The position numbers and the translations under genes were made by a program. Shown here in pieces: positions 12,498 through 25,383 of a stretch of DNA of 64,000 nucleotides; positions within the stretch are counted from its first letter, which is position 1; each line of letters begins with the position of its first letter. The notes beneath the pieces were generated by a model, which saw nothing but the letters and a program-made list of their open reading frames with translations, was not told where the DNA came from and did no database searches. This DNA is from Thuidium tamariscinum (taxonomy: Eukaryota; Streptophyta; Bryopsida; Hypnales; Thuidiaceae), in contig OX344750.2 of assembly GCA_947034885.2 (NCBI GenBank), positions 17,726,053 through 17,790,052 of the forward strand. The letters are read 5' to 3'.

Positions 12498-15400
12498 ATG
12501 CAATCTAGCCGGGTTTTGCACCGCTCCTTTACTGCAATGGCCATCACTGCGTCGTCTGCACTGCGGGCTTCCGGGGCGATCACACGAAGCCTCGGCGCTT
12601 CGGAATCAGGCGTCCATGGCGTAGGAATCTGCCAGGCTAGAGTATCGCTGCCGAGGTCGATGCTGCGAGGGTTCAGCAGACGAGCGGCTGTGGTACCTGT
12701 TGGAATTAGGTTTCCGCGCGTGTTGGAGAATAACAGGGCGAGGTTGTTGAGGACTACTGCGGGGGTCAGTCAGCTGGAGGAAGGGCCGTTGGAAACCACC
12801 AGCGAGGCGCAGTATGTGGATAAACGCGTGGCGGTGACGATCATTACGGGGTTCCTTGGTGCTGGCAAGGTATGGATTGAGAATTAGCTATGGAGAATTT
12901 TGAAGAAGCGGCTGGAAGTGTTGGAATGTGAAGTGTCCGAAGGAGCTCAATCAGAGCGAAGTGGAAAGCCTTGGGATGGGAAGTTAAGGGATTATTGGAA
13001 TGGGAATTTATTGCATGAAAGGAGCGAAATGAAAATATATTGTGTGAAATTATGGAGATAAAAATTTATTATACAAGGGGAAACGATTGGAGTCTCTTGA
13101 ATTAGCGGATTTGGTGAATTTTATTGAAACGTGTCTGGGGTTAATATTACTAACAATTATGAATGCATCTATAATTCTGGATTGGTGGTGTATTCTCTCT
13201 GATTTAGCTTTCAAGTTAATTGAGCTGCATGTTTTAGCTCGGAGAATTTTTAGTGACTGCTGTAGTGATACAAAGAATTGACTTTCGCAGAGACTTCTGA
13301 GTGACTTAGGTTAGAAGATAAAATATAGTTTGGAAGCTAATTGGAAGTTTTAAGACACATTTCTGTTCTTCAAGAGTGTAAGGTATCTTTCTATTGGGAC
13401 ATGTTGTGTCACTGCTTTTTGTGGAACTCGTATTGATATGAAAGCGTCCGCTTAAGGCCATTTGGACACTGAGGGGTGGATATATACCTCTGCATGAGTT
13501 TTAGTTGGGAGAATCTCAGAACTTTCTATAGCGATATAAAGAAGTGACTTCCATTAAGTGCAGAGGTTCGTTGTGATTTACTTTGTCCAATTCGAGTCAA
13601 TTCCTTTTCGTTGCTGATGTACGCAACGTTGTTATTGCGACAGACAACGCTGCTGAATCACATCCTTACCGCGAACCATGGCAAACGGATTGCTGTTATC
13701 GAGAATGAGGTATTCGTCGCAACTCTCTTCAATAATTGTACTTTGTAACAAGTTTGAACTTTCGAATAGTCTACATATGATTCAGGGTACGTTGATTACG
13801 TTATTGTGCCGTGACTCCGACATAGGACCTATTTCCGTCAAATGTAGACCCGGAATAGAACTTAGGACAAAGTGTAAGCCTGTACTACATGCACTTACTC
13901 TTGGTTAATCACAATTATATGCATGCGAAGGAGGCATACATTTTGATTCTCTCATGTTCTTTCTGCAGAATTAGGTCTAGAGTCGGAATTAGAGCATTTT
14001 GCCTTCGCAACTTCTAAAATAGGTTCTTTACCAAACGGTTCAGAGTCAAGGTGTAATCACGAGTAAGAATTGAGATTGACGCTAATGCTTTGCAGTTTGG
14101 AGAGGTGGATATCGATGGTTCTCTAGTAGCTGCAAGACAGCAAGGAGACGAAGACATAATAATGCTCAACAACGGTTGCTTGTGTTGTACGGTTCGAGGG
14201 GATCTTGTGCGGATGCTGGGCGATCTTCTCAAGAAAAAAGGGGGCAAGTTTGATCATATCATCATTGAGACCACAGGTGAGTACAGAGTCCAAGTACTAT
14301 TGTGCGGCCAGCGCTAGATCTCATCTGGACCTGTGCAACCAGCTTCAAATTCCTCCGCGGGGGGAAAACGCAGGAACTGATTTTAAGTTTTACCATGGTT
14401 GATAATATTTGGAAATTTTGATTTATACTTGGAATCAGGGTACTCCGAATTAGCCAAGTTATGTCGAGTAGTACGCAGTTAACCAACTACAAAACAGAGG
14501 GCATTTCTGCACTTATCTTTCAAGGTGAAAAATTTGGAGTTTATGGGTCCAGAAAGACCAGATGACCTCTAGCCCTGGTCCTGTCTTGCCTGTTATTCTA
14601 CATTAACTGTTATTGTCGGTTGGTGTACGTTCTCTATGTGCTTTAACACTTGGGAATCATTCCTGATTGAAAGAACTGTCGTGTATTTGCTGTCATCATG
14701 GCCTTGATGCAGTCTCATCTCTCTGGATCCTCAATATTTGTGGACCGGGACATGCTTGTCAAAAGTAATGTTAATTCAATAGCAAATGGTCTGTTGCTTC
14801 TGTTACTGTACTAGAAATGTAAATTCGAAAATGGTCATCTTCAGGTCTTGCAAACCCTGCCCCAATCATCCAGACGTTTTATCTTGAGGAGCATCTGGCA
14901 CATCACTTGCGTCTGGATGGAGTTGTGACGCTAGTGGATGCCAAGCATGCAACACAGCATATAAAGGAAGTCAAGCCTGATGGTATAGTCAATGAAGCAG
15001 TGGAGCAGATTGCCTATGCGGATCGCATCATTTTGAACAAGGTATCCTACTTCGAGTGGGTATATGGTGTCCTGCTAAGTCCTATGTCTAGCTCAGACTT
15101 GATGAACCAGTACCACTGTCAGAAAGTTTATATTCTTCGTGTTTTGGTATGGTAACACTTGCGGACTAAGTTTCTGTTCTTCTTTACGTTTGATTTTGTC
15201 CTGACTCAAAATTCTTGCCAACAGATTGACCTTGTAAAAGAAGTTGAGTTGGAGTCGGTGAGGCGCCAGATAAAGGTAAATAGCTCTGAAATGGTCATAA
15301 TAGCATTTATTAATGTGGCGGCGTGCTATTATGTTAATTGTACTTCCGCTTGAGCATGCATTTCAAAGTTGCGTGTTTGCGACCAAGACATGGGATGATT

Positions 15401-17334
15401 TTTCACCGCAATGTGTTTGGGCCTGCGCAACCATGATATGGCCACTGCATTTTTTCAATTAATTTTCAATAGTGGGCGAGGCCCTCATATTTTTAGCCGG
15501 TGTTGGATACTTTCCTATTCAGTGTAGCTCTTAAACTTGTTTCATCACACATAGTGCTTAACAAGTATCTCACTTCACGTGGTGCCATTGCGGCGTGACT
15601 TCTGGCAGCGTATCAACGGAATAGCCCAGGTGCGGAGTGCCAAGTTGGCTGAAGTGGACTTGGACTACGTTCTAGGAGTAGGTGGCTTCGATTTGGAAAG
15701 GTTCGTACAGAATATTTTGGGGGGGATGGGGGGTGGAATGATTTTTCTAGTATAGAATTTTTGTATTCTGTTGTCCCACTAATCGAAGGTTTCTGGATCT
15801 CGAGGGAGCATTCAAATTCCTAGAATGCGAGTGTAAGTAAATCGTTGACGTGGTCATTTTGCTTTGTGGTGCAGAGTTGAAGAGGATATCATGCAGGGTG
15901 TGAAAAGTCCTGTACAAGAGGCACATAAGCATGAGCATGAGCATGACCACGGCCATAGCCATGAGCACGGTCACGAGCATGAGTGCAAAGAGGATCATGT
16001 TCATACTGCTGAGTGTGGTAAGTTTCATGTTCTCTAGTGATTTGTATAGTAGATTCAGATATCGGAATGAAATCAATGCACTTCATGTAGATTGAGTTGC
16101 AGGACACCGCAAATCCTTAAAAGCCCCATTCATGTGCATACATGATTGTCCATTTTTATTATGGAATCTTAGATCCAGTATTATTAATTAAAGGTATATA
16201 TCTAGTCTTCTTTTTCCCAAAATTTTAGGCTCACTGTATTAATTTCCCGTTTCTTTCCTGTCTATTTGATTTCCTTTCTCGTAAGTTCTTGTCTATTTCC
16301 TGTATTACTTTGCTATCTGACAGCACTATCTTTGACAATGATATGACTTTATGGCCCCTACAATTATAACAGATCGCTGACGCCAGTTACGATTTTTGCA
16401 GGGCACAATCATGATGACCATGTTCATGACCACGTCCATGATCCAGGAGTCTCCTCTGTTGCTATAGTATGTGACGGTGCTCTTGATCTTGATAAGGTAC
16501 TGATCTATACTTCTTTAATATTGGCAGTTTGATTTCTTCTCTTCTTCCCTTTTTATTAGAGGAGTTTCCAACATAGGGCTCAGTAAACAAATATCATCTT
16601 CTAGCGTCAGGGAATAACTATTATTGAGGGCATACCGGTAGTTAGTTTCACTGAAAGCTTGTAGGAGTCTTCTATTGATTGAGTACCTGAAATGTAGTAC
16701 CTGCGTGTCAATTGTAGCCTGTCGAATTTGAGTCACCAACACTACTATAGTTGATTCTCGTGTAGAATAGGATGCAGAGGGATTGCTCTAGTTTATGGAT
16801 CTTGAGCTTCTAGAATTTCGATCCTGCAAGTTTTAGGTGTATGTTGCAGATGTCATTTCTTCTGCACTGTCGAATACTCAAAGTTTGAACTTCCTGTTTG
16901 TATTTCATCATTTTCAGATAAACAATTGGTTAGAAAGCCTCATGAACGATCGCAGTGAAGACCTTTATCGGACAAAGGGTGTTCTATCAATCCATGGTTG
17001 GGACGAAAGATTTGTATTCCAGGTAGCCTTCTTTAATCTGCACCAGTTTCTCCTTGATTTTTCAATCTGTTTGTTGTCGTTCCTTTGTCGTATGTGTCCT
17101 TCAGACGAACGTTGGGTTCAGGAGGATACTTAGATAAGTCAATGGTCTCTGATTTTATGAAAATCTCGTCTATTTCAGGGAGTTCACTCTTTGCTCGAAG
17201 GTACACCTGAACGGAATTGGGGACCTGGTGAAAAAAGGGTCAATAAGATCGTCTTCATTGGCAAGAATTTAGACGAGCCCCTACTTAGAAAAGGCTTTGA
17301 AGAGTGCTTAGTTCCTGCTACAGCGTTTTCTTAA
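12498..17334 (+). CDS. CobW/COG0523 GTPase, zinc-chaperone type (CBWD/ZNG1-like)
   Basis: Exons 12498-12869, 13644-13709, 14096-14276, 14845-15041, 15225-15275, 15609-15700, 15875-16017, 16402-16496, 16918-17022 and 17179-17334 join in frame with GT-AG introns to give 485 aa. Seen in the protein: an Arg/Ser-rich N-terminus of about 90 residues like an organellar transit peptide; Walker A GFLGAGKTT (118-126, split by intron 1); the family metal site GCLCC (173-177); ETTG (204-207); NKID (271-274); a His-rich loop (337-381) rich in HEH/HDH; and a CobW_C domain with GVLSIHGWDERFVFQ and RKGF. Known of the family: GTP-dependent transfer of zinc or another metal to client proteins. The metal and client here are inferred. 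The ATG at 12498 is the first in frame; an internal Met at residue 14 is an alternative. No close neighbour is co-oriented, so the gene appears to stand alone. Confidence 0.93.
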
Positions 17335-18549
17335 ATGATTTGATTTGGAAGCGAATAGATTAGGCAGTCAGCTTCCTGCATACTGAGCATACATTTAAAT
17401 CTTGGACGCCAGAGTGATCATACGTAGTTTTGAGTGGGAAGTGGAAACGAATCAGCAACAACAGCAGCAGTCTCCCGGAATAGGACTGTTCTTTCTGCTG
17501 AAGTAGCAGTGTCTCACTTTGAACACAGAAGTTTTGCGATTGACAGTAAAGACAACTTTTTTTATTTTCAAGACAAATTTCATCGGCTGTCTGCTGTTTT
17601 TTTGTGACACAATTTTTGCTTTCGACGTTGATTTTTGTAAAAATATATTTAGTACTGTAGAGTCCAAACTCACTGATGTTGTGTCCAAGTATTTGGGGTT
17701 AAGTAATTGTTTCACCCTTCAGCATCGAGGTGGATGTTTTGTGTCTGATGGAAGATAGAGAATCTTTTGGTGTAGGATAGAAGTGCAACTATTCATCCTG
17801 AGAATTTTGAGTGGAAAGGGGACATCTAAAGTAGTTTGACTTCCAATAAGTGTTTTTGGATTTTTTTTTAAAGCTATGATTTTCATGGTATTAAATGGAT
17901 GATTTCCATAATTACTACTTCATCTTTTAGGGGTTAAAGTTGTCTCTATTTGTAGGTCATTGTCATTTGGATGTTGAAATGTTTAACTTTTGAAATTAAT
18001 TATCTTGGTGGTTGGACATTGCAACATGATTAGAGTTGTACGTTTCCAATGAACTATCTTGGTTGGACATTGCAACATAATTTGAGTTTTGAAGTGTGTA
18101 ACTTTTCCAATTAACTATCTTGGTTGGACATTGCAATATAATTTGAGTTTTGAAGTGATCAAGTTTCACAGATATTGGTGTTGAGAAATCATCTTACTTT
18201 ATTCGGAGTCTTACATTATATTGGTTTGCTATTTGGCTAGTTTGCTATTTGGTTGTAAATTAGGTACTCAAATAGCTCCACTATCCCTAAACTGCTATCT
18301 ATAGTTTGTGTACATTTCCAAAATTAGTTACGTACTTGTGTGGAAGAAACATTTTTAGAACCAAACTTTGTTTCTTTATAACTTTTGCATACAATATCCA
18401 AATGTTATATTCTTTGGTGTGTTGGAACCTCTTTTCACTTGCCAATAAAAAATAAAAAATTTGAATAGTCTAATGATTGTAATCAAGCATAGTAGCAATT
18501 AGTGGTGCTTTTGGATTACCTACCTTGTGGTCTTAGACTCTGGACTTAA
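17335..18549. other. 3' flank of CobW gene and intergenic repeats
   Basis: Probable 3' UTR in the first few hundred bases. It is followed by the repeat shared with 4612-4832 (about 17722-17937) and a tandem array at 17966-18154. No gene recognised. Confidence 0.6.
17966..18154 (+). repeat. Tandem array, three units of about 60-70 bp
   Basis: Three consecutive units carry the core ATCTTGGTTGGACATTGCAA (the first has a GTGG variation) followed by CATAATTTGAGTTTTGAA. They differ by a few substitutions and small indels. The array is non-coding. Confidence 0.8.
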
Positions 18550-19195
18550 TCCCTAAATGCCCAAGGCACCAAAATTTGGTGTTTGCAAAGCTTTGAAGTT
18601 AAATAAAATCTAACCAAGCTACTATTTTTAGAAGTTTATATTTTTGAAAACTTTTTTTTTAAAGTCTAGTTTTAGCATCAAAAATCTAAATTTTGAAAAC
18701 GATTGATTATGATTTTTCTATTCAAGATTTTGTGCAAGGGTGTACATTGCAATCTTGACTTTCTATAGTCTTGAAGACTCTTGGAAATGAGCCTCAAATA
18801 CACTAGAGCTTTGAGAAAAAACCACATTAGAAATTCATTCCAAAAATTTTACAGTAGAATTTGAGAAGCCATAAATTGAATGGAGTTATGCATCTTAGGC
18901 CCTTCAACCTCATATTTTTTTGGTAACCAATGTTTTAGATTTGACATGTGAAAAGAGGACCAACAAACTTCAAATCACTTTTGTAGTTTTGACACCTTCA
19001 TGATCAAATATTAAAATCTTTCAATCCATAAGTGATATTGTTATATTCTCTTTTCCTAAATAATCTCTACGTCAAGTTTGAAATTTTATGGTTACTTTTG
19101 AAAAAAAATTGATAAAGTTTATCAAAATGTTGACTTTTAGTTCAATTTAGAACAAATTCCAAAAAGCTCAAAAACAAACCTTGGGCATTTAGGGA
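18550..19195. mobile_element. TTAA-flanked MITE, 646 bp, with perfect 17-bp ends
   Basis: Left end TCCCTAAATGCCCAAGG and right end CCTTGGGCATTTAGGGA are exact reverse complements. TTAA precedes on the left and TTAT (one change) follows on the right. Its right half is related to 9595-9845. No transposase frame, so it is non-autonomous. Confidence 0.8.
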
Positions 19196-19267
19196 TTATC
19201 ACTTACAAAACAAGCTTGTGACAATGGAAATCATCCTTTTTGGTTATTGTGTGAATCATTTTCTTAA

Positions 19268-20550
19268 TTCCTAAAGTCTTAAGGCTTTCTTTTTAGTCAA
19301 AAAACACTTAAAATTGTCATTTCTATAGCAAAGAGCAAAAAATGTTTTAAATGTTTCTTTTGCATGTCTAATAATATAATCTTGTACTAAAAAGAAATTT
19401 CAAAATCATTGACCCTATAGATTATAAGATGTTAGCATTTAAAGTGAAGGAAACAAGTTCTTTTGCACCTTGCTCAACTACATATTTGACTTTGAAAAAT
19501 CCCAACTTAAAATTTTTGCTCTATAGGTTATGAACTTCAATTTTTATACAATAAAGAATTGTCTTGAGAGTCTATATTACATACTATACAACAACTTTTT
19601 AATCATATAGTCAAAGGTTTTGAAAATTGTTGAGCTTTAAAGAAAAACCTTATCCCATGTTGTGTGAAAATTTCAAAGAAGAATAATTAAAAATCTATTT
19701 GTAGTGAGTTGCCAAAAATTGCTATGTTGCCAAAAAAATGCAACTTGGTCTTTAGGAGCTAATTCATTGTAATGGCTAAGATTCATATCAAGATCAATAG
19801 AAGTAGGAATTGATAAATATTCAAAAAGCATCTTTTTAGATTTGTAGATTCAGACACTTCTAAAACACCAAGCTCCATTTCTTGGCAATATAGCGATTTG
19901 GGGCACCTCACTACAACTGGAGATGTTTTTTCTTTTGAAATTTTCACACATGTGCCCTAGGAGTATCTTTGAGGCCCAACTATTTTCATAACTTTTGACT
20001 ATACAATTAAAATTTTATTGCATGATATGTGATTTTCATTGCTCGGCGAGCAACCTAGACAGCTCAAAAACTTCTTCAGAAAAACCCATAAAAAAATAAA
20101 ATTTGAAATTGATTCTTTAGGTTTATATGGACATTGGAAGCTTTGAATCATTCTATTTAGATTAATGAGATGAAAATTATGGGAAATTTTAGTTTGTGGA
20201 TAGATATGGAGTCTTTGAAAACCATAATGTTTTCAAAGACTCCATACCTACCTACAAACTAAAACTCCTCATAACTTTCATCTCATTAATCCAAATGGAA
20301 TGATTCAAATCTCCCTAAGCCTATCTAAATCTAGATAATGAGTTTCAAATTTTTATTTATTAAAGAAGTGTTTTTTGAATAAATTTTTTGATCTTTCAAC
20401 TATATATTCAAAAGTTATGAAAATTATTGGGCCTTAAAGCTACTCCTTGGGCACATGTGTGTGAAAATTTCAAAGAAAAAAATCTCCATTCATAGTAGCT
20501 ACCCAAAATCACTTTGTTGCCAAAAAAAATGTAGTTTTTGCATTTAGGGG
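19268..20550. mobile_element. Composite TTAA-family region with a whole-element foldback
   Basis: The left boundary follows TTAA (19264-19267, then TTCCTAAAG) and the right boundary is CATTTAGGGG followed by TTAA (20551-20554). A second end-like sequence (CTTTAGGAGCTAA, about 19751) suggests two adjacent copies: 19268-19754 and the inverted-repeat element 19855-20550. In the latter, two arms of about 340 bp fold back around a 6-nt centre. The innermost 18 bp (20205-20222 and 20229-20246) are perfectly complementary. Confidence 0.65.
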
Positions 20551-20554
20551 TTAA

Positions 20555-23531
20555 GATAGGGTGAAGGAAATCATCCTTTTATTCATTCATTATAAATTTT
20601 CATCCATAACATTGTCTAAATTTAATAAACTTCATTCAAAATTTCATAATTATATCATGCTTCAAGACCTTTCTACTAATATTGTTAGGTGCATACTTAG
20701 TTAGGTGACTAATTTTACCAATTTGAAAATTTTGAAAGTTTCAATAAGATTAACCATTTAGGTCTCAAGAGCTATTTTATTATTTTCTTTTGGATAAATA
20801 GTTTATTTTTTCTAGTTCTAGATTTCTAATATAATAAATGAGTCATTGTAATTAAATTGTAACATCTCTAGTGCTTTAAAGTCTAAAATTCACCTAGTTT
20901 TGAACTTCTTTACTAATCAAGACCAAAAGCATTCTATGTACACTACAATGTTTATTACAATAATTTTTTTTTAATCTCATTTGAACATTCATAGTTTTAG
21001 ATTTTTGTAGGGTTCAAAATAACAAGTATGTTCAAAGATATCTTAAAATAAAGTACATCTATATAGTATAGAAAAAGATGCCAAAAATTCACCCTTATGT
21101 ACTAGTTATTACCAGACATTAATGTTAATCACTTTGGATGTAGAATATATATGTGCATTTACTATGGGCTATGGGAGCCTTGCCAATGCTAAAGTAAACT
21201 ACCCCATTATAGGTAGAATGACTAGTGGAGCATGATATTGCTATTTAAAAAAATGTAGAAATAAATTTTATTGGTAGACAAGAAATAAAAAATAGCATGA
21301 CAATTGAAAAAAAAACATTTGTGGACTTCATGTGATTTTATAAATATTTTTGGTAAAAGCGCGTTGCCCTGAGCATTTCACTTCAACCTATAGACATGTC
21401 TATGAATGTAAAAAAAAAATAGCTATAGTAGGACTTTTAGGAACCCATGTCCAATATATTTAGTTCATAATGACTTCAATACCAAATACTAACTTCTACA
21501 GCTATTATGAATTGACTTGCATTGATTTGATACTAACTTGGAGCAAATTGATGAAAGCGTATAATTAAGGCATAGATTTTATTACTACCAAATACATGTT
21601 ATCTTTGATTTGTGCAATCAACTTCCTAAAATAAACAATTATTAATTCCTTCATTGTTTTTTTTGAATTTCAATGCAAACTACATGGAATCATATGAAGA
21701 TTTTGGCCATTTTGGAAGACCATGAGTTCCCGGACTATGGAAACTTGTTGAAATTTGCCACATAAGTAGGTTGATGTGGCCAAGTGATTGCTACATCAAA
21801 TAATATTAATTAATTCATATTTTATTAAAAAAATTGAATTTTATATAAATCGGTTTTTTTCTTCTTAAAAAATTCTAAAAATTTTGAAAAAAAATTTCAA
21901 TTTTAATTTTTCAAAATTCTAAAATTCTAACTTGTAGGGGTTGGTCTGTAGTATTAGAAACAATTTCAGGGAATGACTCTAAAACTATCTCCCATAGGTC
22001 TAAACTCTTCCTATGGGGCTTTTCCTAATTGTCTAAAATGCAAATTATTTTGGACTTGAATGATGTAGTTTACCTTAGCTCTTCTTCATTGCATCACTAT
22101 GTTTAAAAAGCTTACAAGTAGTATATTGCAAACACATTGTAATGAAAATATAAAACAATTAATAATACAATAACAATAAGGGACATGATTAATAGTATAT
22201 GTTCAAATATTAGCAAAGATTAAATAAAGGTGTACAAGTTGGTAAGACCTCACTATAGAAAGCAACCTTTTCAAGGTGAATGTGCAAATTCTAATATATT
22301 TTGTGACTTTTATATCATGTAAGGTCACAAGTAATTATTTTTAAAAAATAGAATATTGTATTCTAACTTTCTTAGACCTCTTTGTATTGATGGTGTCATT
22401 TAGTTAGGAGTCAATTTTCCTTAATGAAATTGTGTTTTTTTTCTCTATAAATAGAATTGATTGAAAACAAAAGATACATTCATGTATATAATTTTATTGC
22501 AAATGTAAATTCAATTGAAATATGATATTTTGTTTACTTATTTTGCATCTTCTCCAATTTACAAGTTTTACACCTATGCAATCCATCTAGATATATATGG
22601 TCAATTCCAATATAAAAAAATTGTGAATATAAAGCATTATTTGTTGAGAACGGCTCAACTATCCAAGCTTCATAGGCCTCCATAGCAAACCTATGCATTT
22701 AAGCTATACCTCATGCATATTTAGTCTTGTATTTATAGACTAAGAAGTTTACTACAATCAATTGCAACTTCTATAAGTCCTTTCATAACATAGCAATTCT
22801 ACAATTATAGAATTAGACTGTATCCCCTTTTGCTTCCAAAAACTTGATTTAAATTACAAAAAACTCTCTTGAGAATTAACAAAAAATTTATATAGGATTC
22901 AACAATGGATGGATTATAAAATACTTTCTTTCAATGGGTAGTCTTCATATAAAGCATCTGAAAGATTTAGTCATATCACATTCATAAGTGCCATAAATTA
23001 AACAAATGTAATTGGGCTTTTTCACTCTTCAATTGAATCAAAAAATATCATCAAATACTCAAATTTTTATATACACTCATAGTACCTATTATATATATGC
23101 TTCCATTTTTTAGGTCTCTTGAGAAAGAAAAATTCTTATTGGACTAATAAAAACTCTCCTTATATAGGCATTTTAGAGCTACCAACTCAATATGATGTAT
23201 CATACAAAACTTGGTGTTATCAACATTCATTGAATACATGTAAAACATTCATGAAGTTGTACAATAAATATATCTCCCAATAAGTTTAGGTTCCTTCATC
23301 TTTTTGGCAATTGCTAGAAAATTCAAAAAATTATAAATTTATATAGTAGACTTTTTTATGTACTCTTTAAAGAATGAACAATACAAGTGAACTTCTACAT
23401 CATTCTTTTAGAATAAAATTACATTACACATATACAACCACACAAAATATCAAAGCAATCATACAATATGGAATCACTAACTCTAAATGCAACTATTCTT
23501 TTTTGCTATACATCTTCAACAACTACATTAA
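20555..23531. other. AT-rich intergenic DNA
   Basis: I see no gene, RNA or well-bounded repeat here. The longest frames are short and compositionally biased. Confidence 0.6.
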
Positions 23532-24389
23532 CCCCTAAATGCCCAAGCCTTTTCAAGTGTGTTTTGACTATAGAAAAAGTACATGGGCTTGTAGTCATCT
23601 CTATTGAAGCAAGTTGATTTTTTTTCAAAATCTAACCATACAGAGGTTTTAAGAGTTTGTTTATCATTAAGTACACAAATTTCAAGTACAAAATTGTATA
23701 GGAGTTGTGAGATTATAATGAGAGAAGAGTACATTTTCTATATTTAGTATGCTACCTTTTTCCCACAATGTTTCCCAAATTTGCATATAAATTTTTGGGG
23801 GGATTGGAGGTGACATAAACAACTCCATAGAGTATTAGCACACTAAAATACACTTCTAAAAAACTTGATTTCACATGAAAAGCTATTAAACTCATTACAC
23901 AATCCACCTTGCAATTGCTAAAATGCAATTATTTTTTATAAGTAGAAATTGCAAATAGCTCCAAATCAATAGTTGTATGTTAAAATTTTCAATGGTGAAT
24001 ATCATGAAAACACTTTATACTTTCTATTGGAACCATTCTCAAAGCAAATGGATATATACAATTTTTTAGATCTCAAATCAAGTGAAATTGCTAAATGCTA
24101 GGAAATGAAGTAAAATTGGCAAGCTTTACTCTTCACTTTTGGTACATGTATGCCTTTGAAGACCTCTCAATAATCAAATATGTACTTTTTTTAGTAAAAA
24201 ATGAAAGTTTTCAATAGTTAATGAAAGTTAACTATTGAAAACTTTCATTAACTATTGAAAACTTTCATTTTTAATGCCACAAAACTACCCAAATTTATTT
24301 TTTAAACAGTCAAAGGAATTTAATTGCCTGCTCAAAAATGGGCCTGAAATTTCAGATCAACCATATATGGTCAACTGGGCAGTTAGGGG
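23532..24389. mobile_element. TTAA-flanked element, 858 bp
   Basis: Left end CCCCTAAATGCCCAAG and right end CTGGGCAGTTAGGGG form imperfect inverted repeats. Exact TTAA lies on both sides (23528-23531 and 24390-24393). The right subterminal TGGTCAAC matches that of 11530-12212. The interior holds a compound palindrome (24196-24272). No transposase frame. Confidence 0.8.
24196..24272. repeat. Compound palindrome inside the TTAA element
   Basis: The unit GAAAGTTTTCAATAGTTA occurs in one orientation followed by two tandem copies of its complement (TAACTATTGAAAACTTTC). The sequence can therefore fold in two alternative registers. Confidence 0.8.
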
Positions 24390-24857
24390 TTAAGGCATTT
24401 CTTTTCAAGCTCTTGTTGGATTAAAGAAGTGAATCACAATATGTAATAACATTTGAGTGTATGAATTTAGGTCAATGTTCACCTACTTCTTCACAAGTTG
24501 GCTAATATTCATACCTTAAGACCATATGTCCTCCACTCACATTCTTTATACTGCCAAAATGCTATTGATGAGGAGAAGTGCAAAAGCTTTGTTTTGTGGC
24601 ACTCTAAATCATTGTGAGAAATTTATTAAATTTTGAAGTATTTATGAATTAAAAAAATACTTTTACTTACATTTTGGCTGTTTTGACTGTGGCAACGGCA
24701 CCCACAGGGCACACTGGCATGATTCTATGGCATAGGGTCAATCTCCATGGAATCAAAATATCCGTATAGTGAAAGTACTAACTAATCAACGACAATTTGA
24801 TGACTATCACATTGGCATCTTGTCAATACAAATTTGAACATGTACTCAATTCCACTA

Positions 24858-25383
24858 CACTAAAGATGATATTTAGTGTTTAGTGACATTTAGTGTTTTT
24901 ACCCCCCTACTAGCCGCAACACTAAATCTGAACTGTGAGGACAATTAGTGTTGTGTTAAACTTCAATCAGAGTTGTCATATCAAACCGACTGCAAAGTTC
25001 AGAGCTCTGTAACTTTTGCAAAACAAATCTGAATCGGACATATGATATGTTTTTTGGCATCTACAATTTTTGTAGATGCCAAAAAACATATCATATGTCC
25101 GATTCAGATTTGTTTTGCAAAAGTTACAGAGCTTTGAACTTTGCAGTAAAAAATTGTCCGATATGACAACTCTGACTTCAATGTACCGCCTCCACTTTCT
25201 CTTCTCTTCCCTTCCCATTAATGTGTTCTAACACTAAATGTAAACTTTTTCAGATTTCAGATTTACTATGGAGTACATTTAGTGTTTGAATTGACATTTA
25301 GTGTTTTTACTTTCATAGGATAATTGGCTTTTAGTGTATGCCTTCACATTTAGTGTACAAGACACTAAATATCATCATTAGTG
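24858..25383. mobile_element. Foldback MITE with TTTAGTGTTT subterminal repeats
   Basis: Ends are CACTAAAGATGATATTTAGT and, inverted, CACTAATGATGATATTTAGT. Several further copies of ACATTTAGTGTTT or its complement lie just inside both ends. CACTA…TAGTG ends and many subterminal repeats recall CACTA elements, but the immediate flanks are TA on both sides rather than a 3-bp duplication, so class assignment is open. The centre is a near-perfect hairpin. Confidence 0.7.
24991..25145. repeat. Near-perfect hairpin: 75-bp arms, 5-nt loop
   Basis: Left arm 24991-25065, loop ATTTT (25066-25070), right arm 25071-25145. By eye there is a single mismatch across 75 bp. Pairing continues imperfectly outward (AGAGTTGTCATATC at about 24970 with its complement at about 25161-25174). 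The tiny loop and near identity suggest a recent origin or active homogenisation. Confidence 0.9.

Noticed and set aside
24858..25383. Assignment of this element to CACTA on the basis of CACTA…TAGTG ends
   Set aside because: The immediate flanks do not form a 3-bp duplication (CTA versus TAC) and instead show TA on both sides. Left unclassified.
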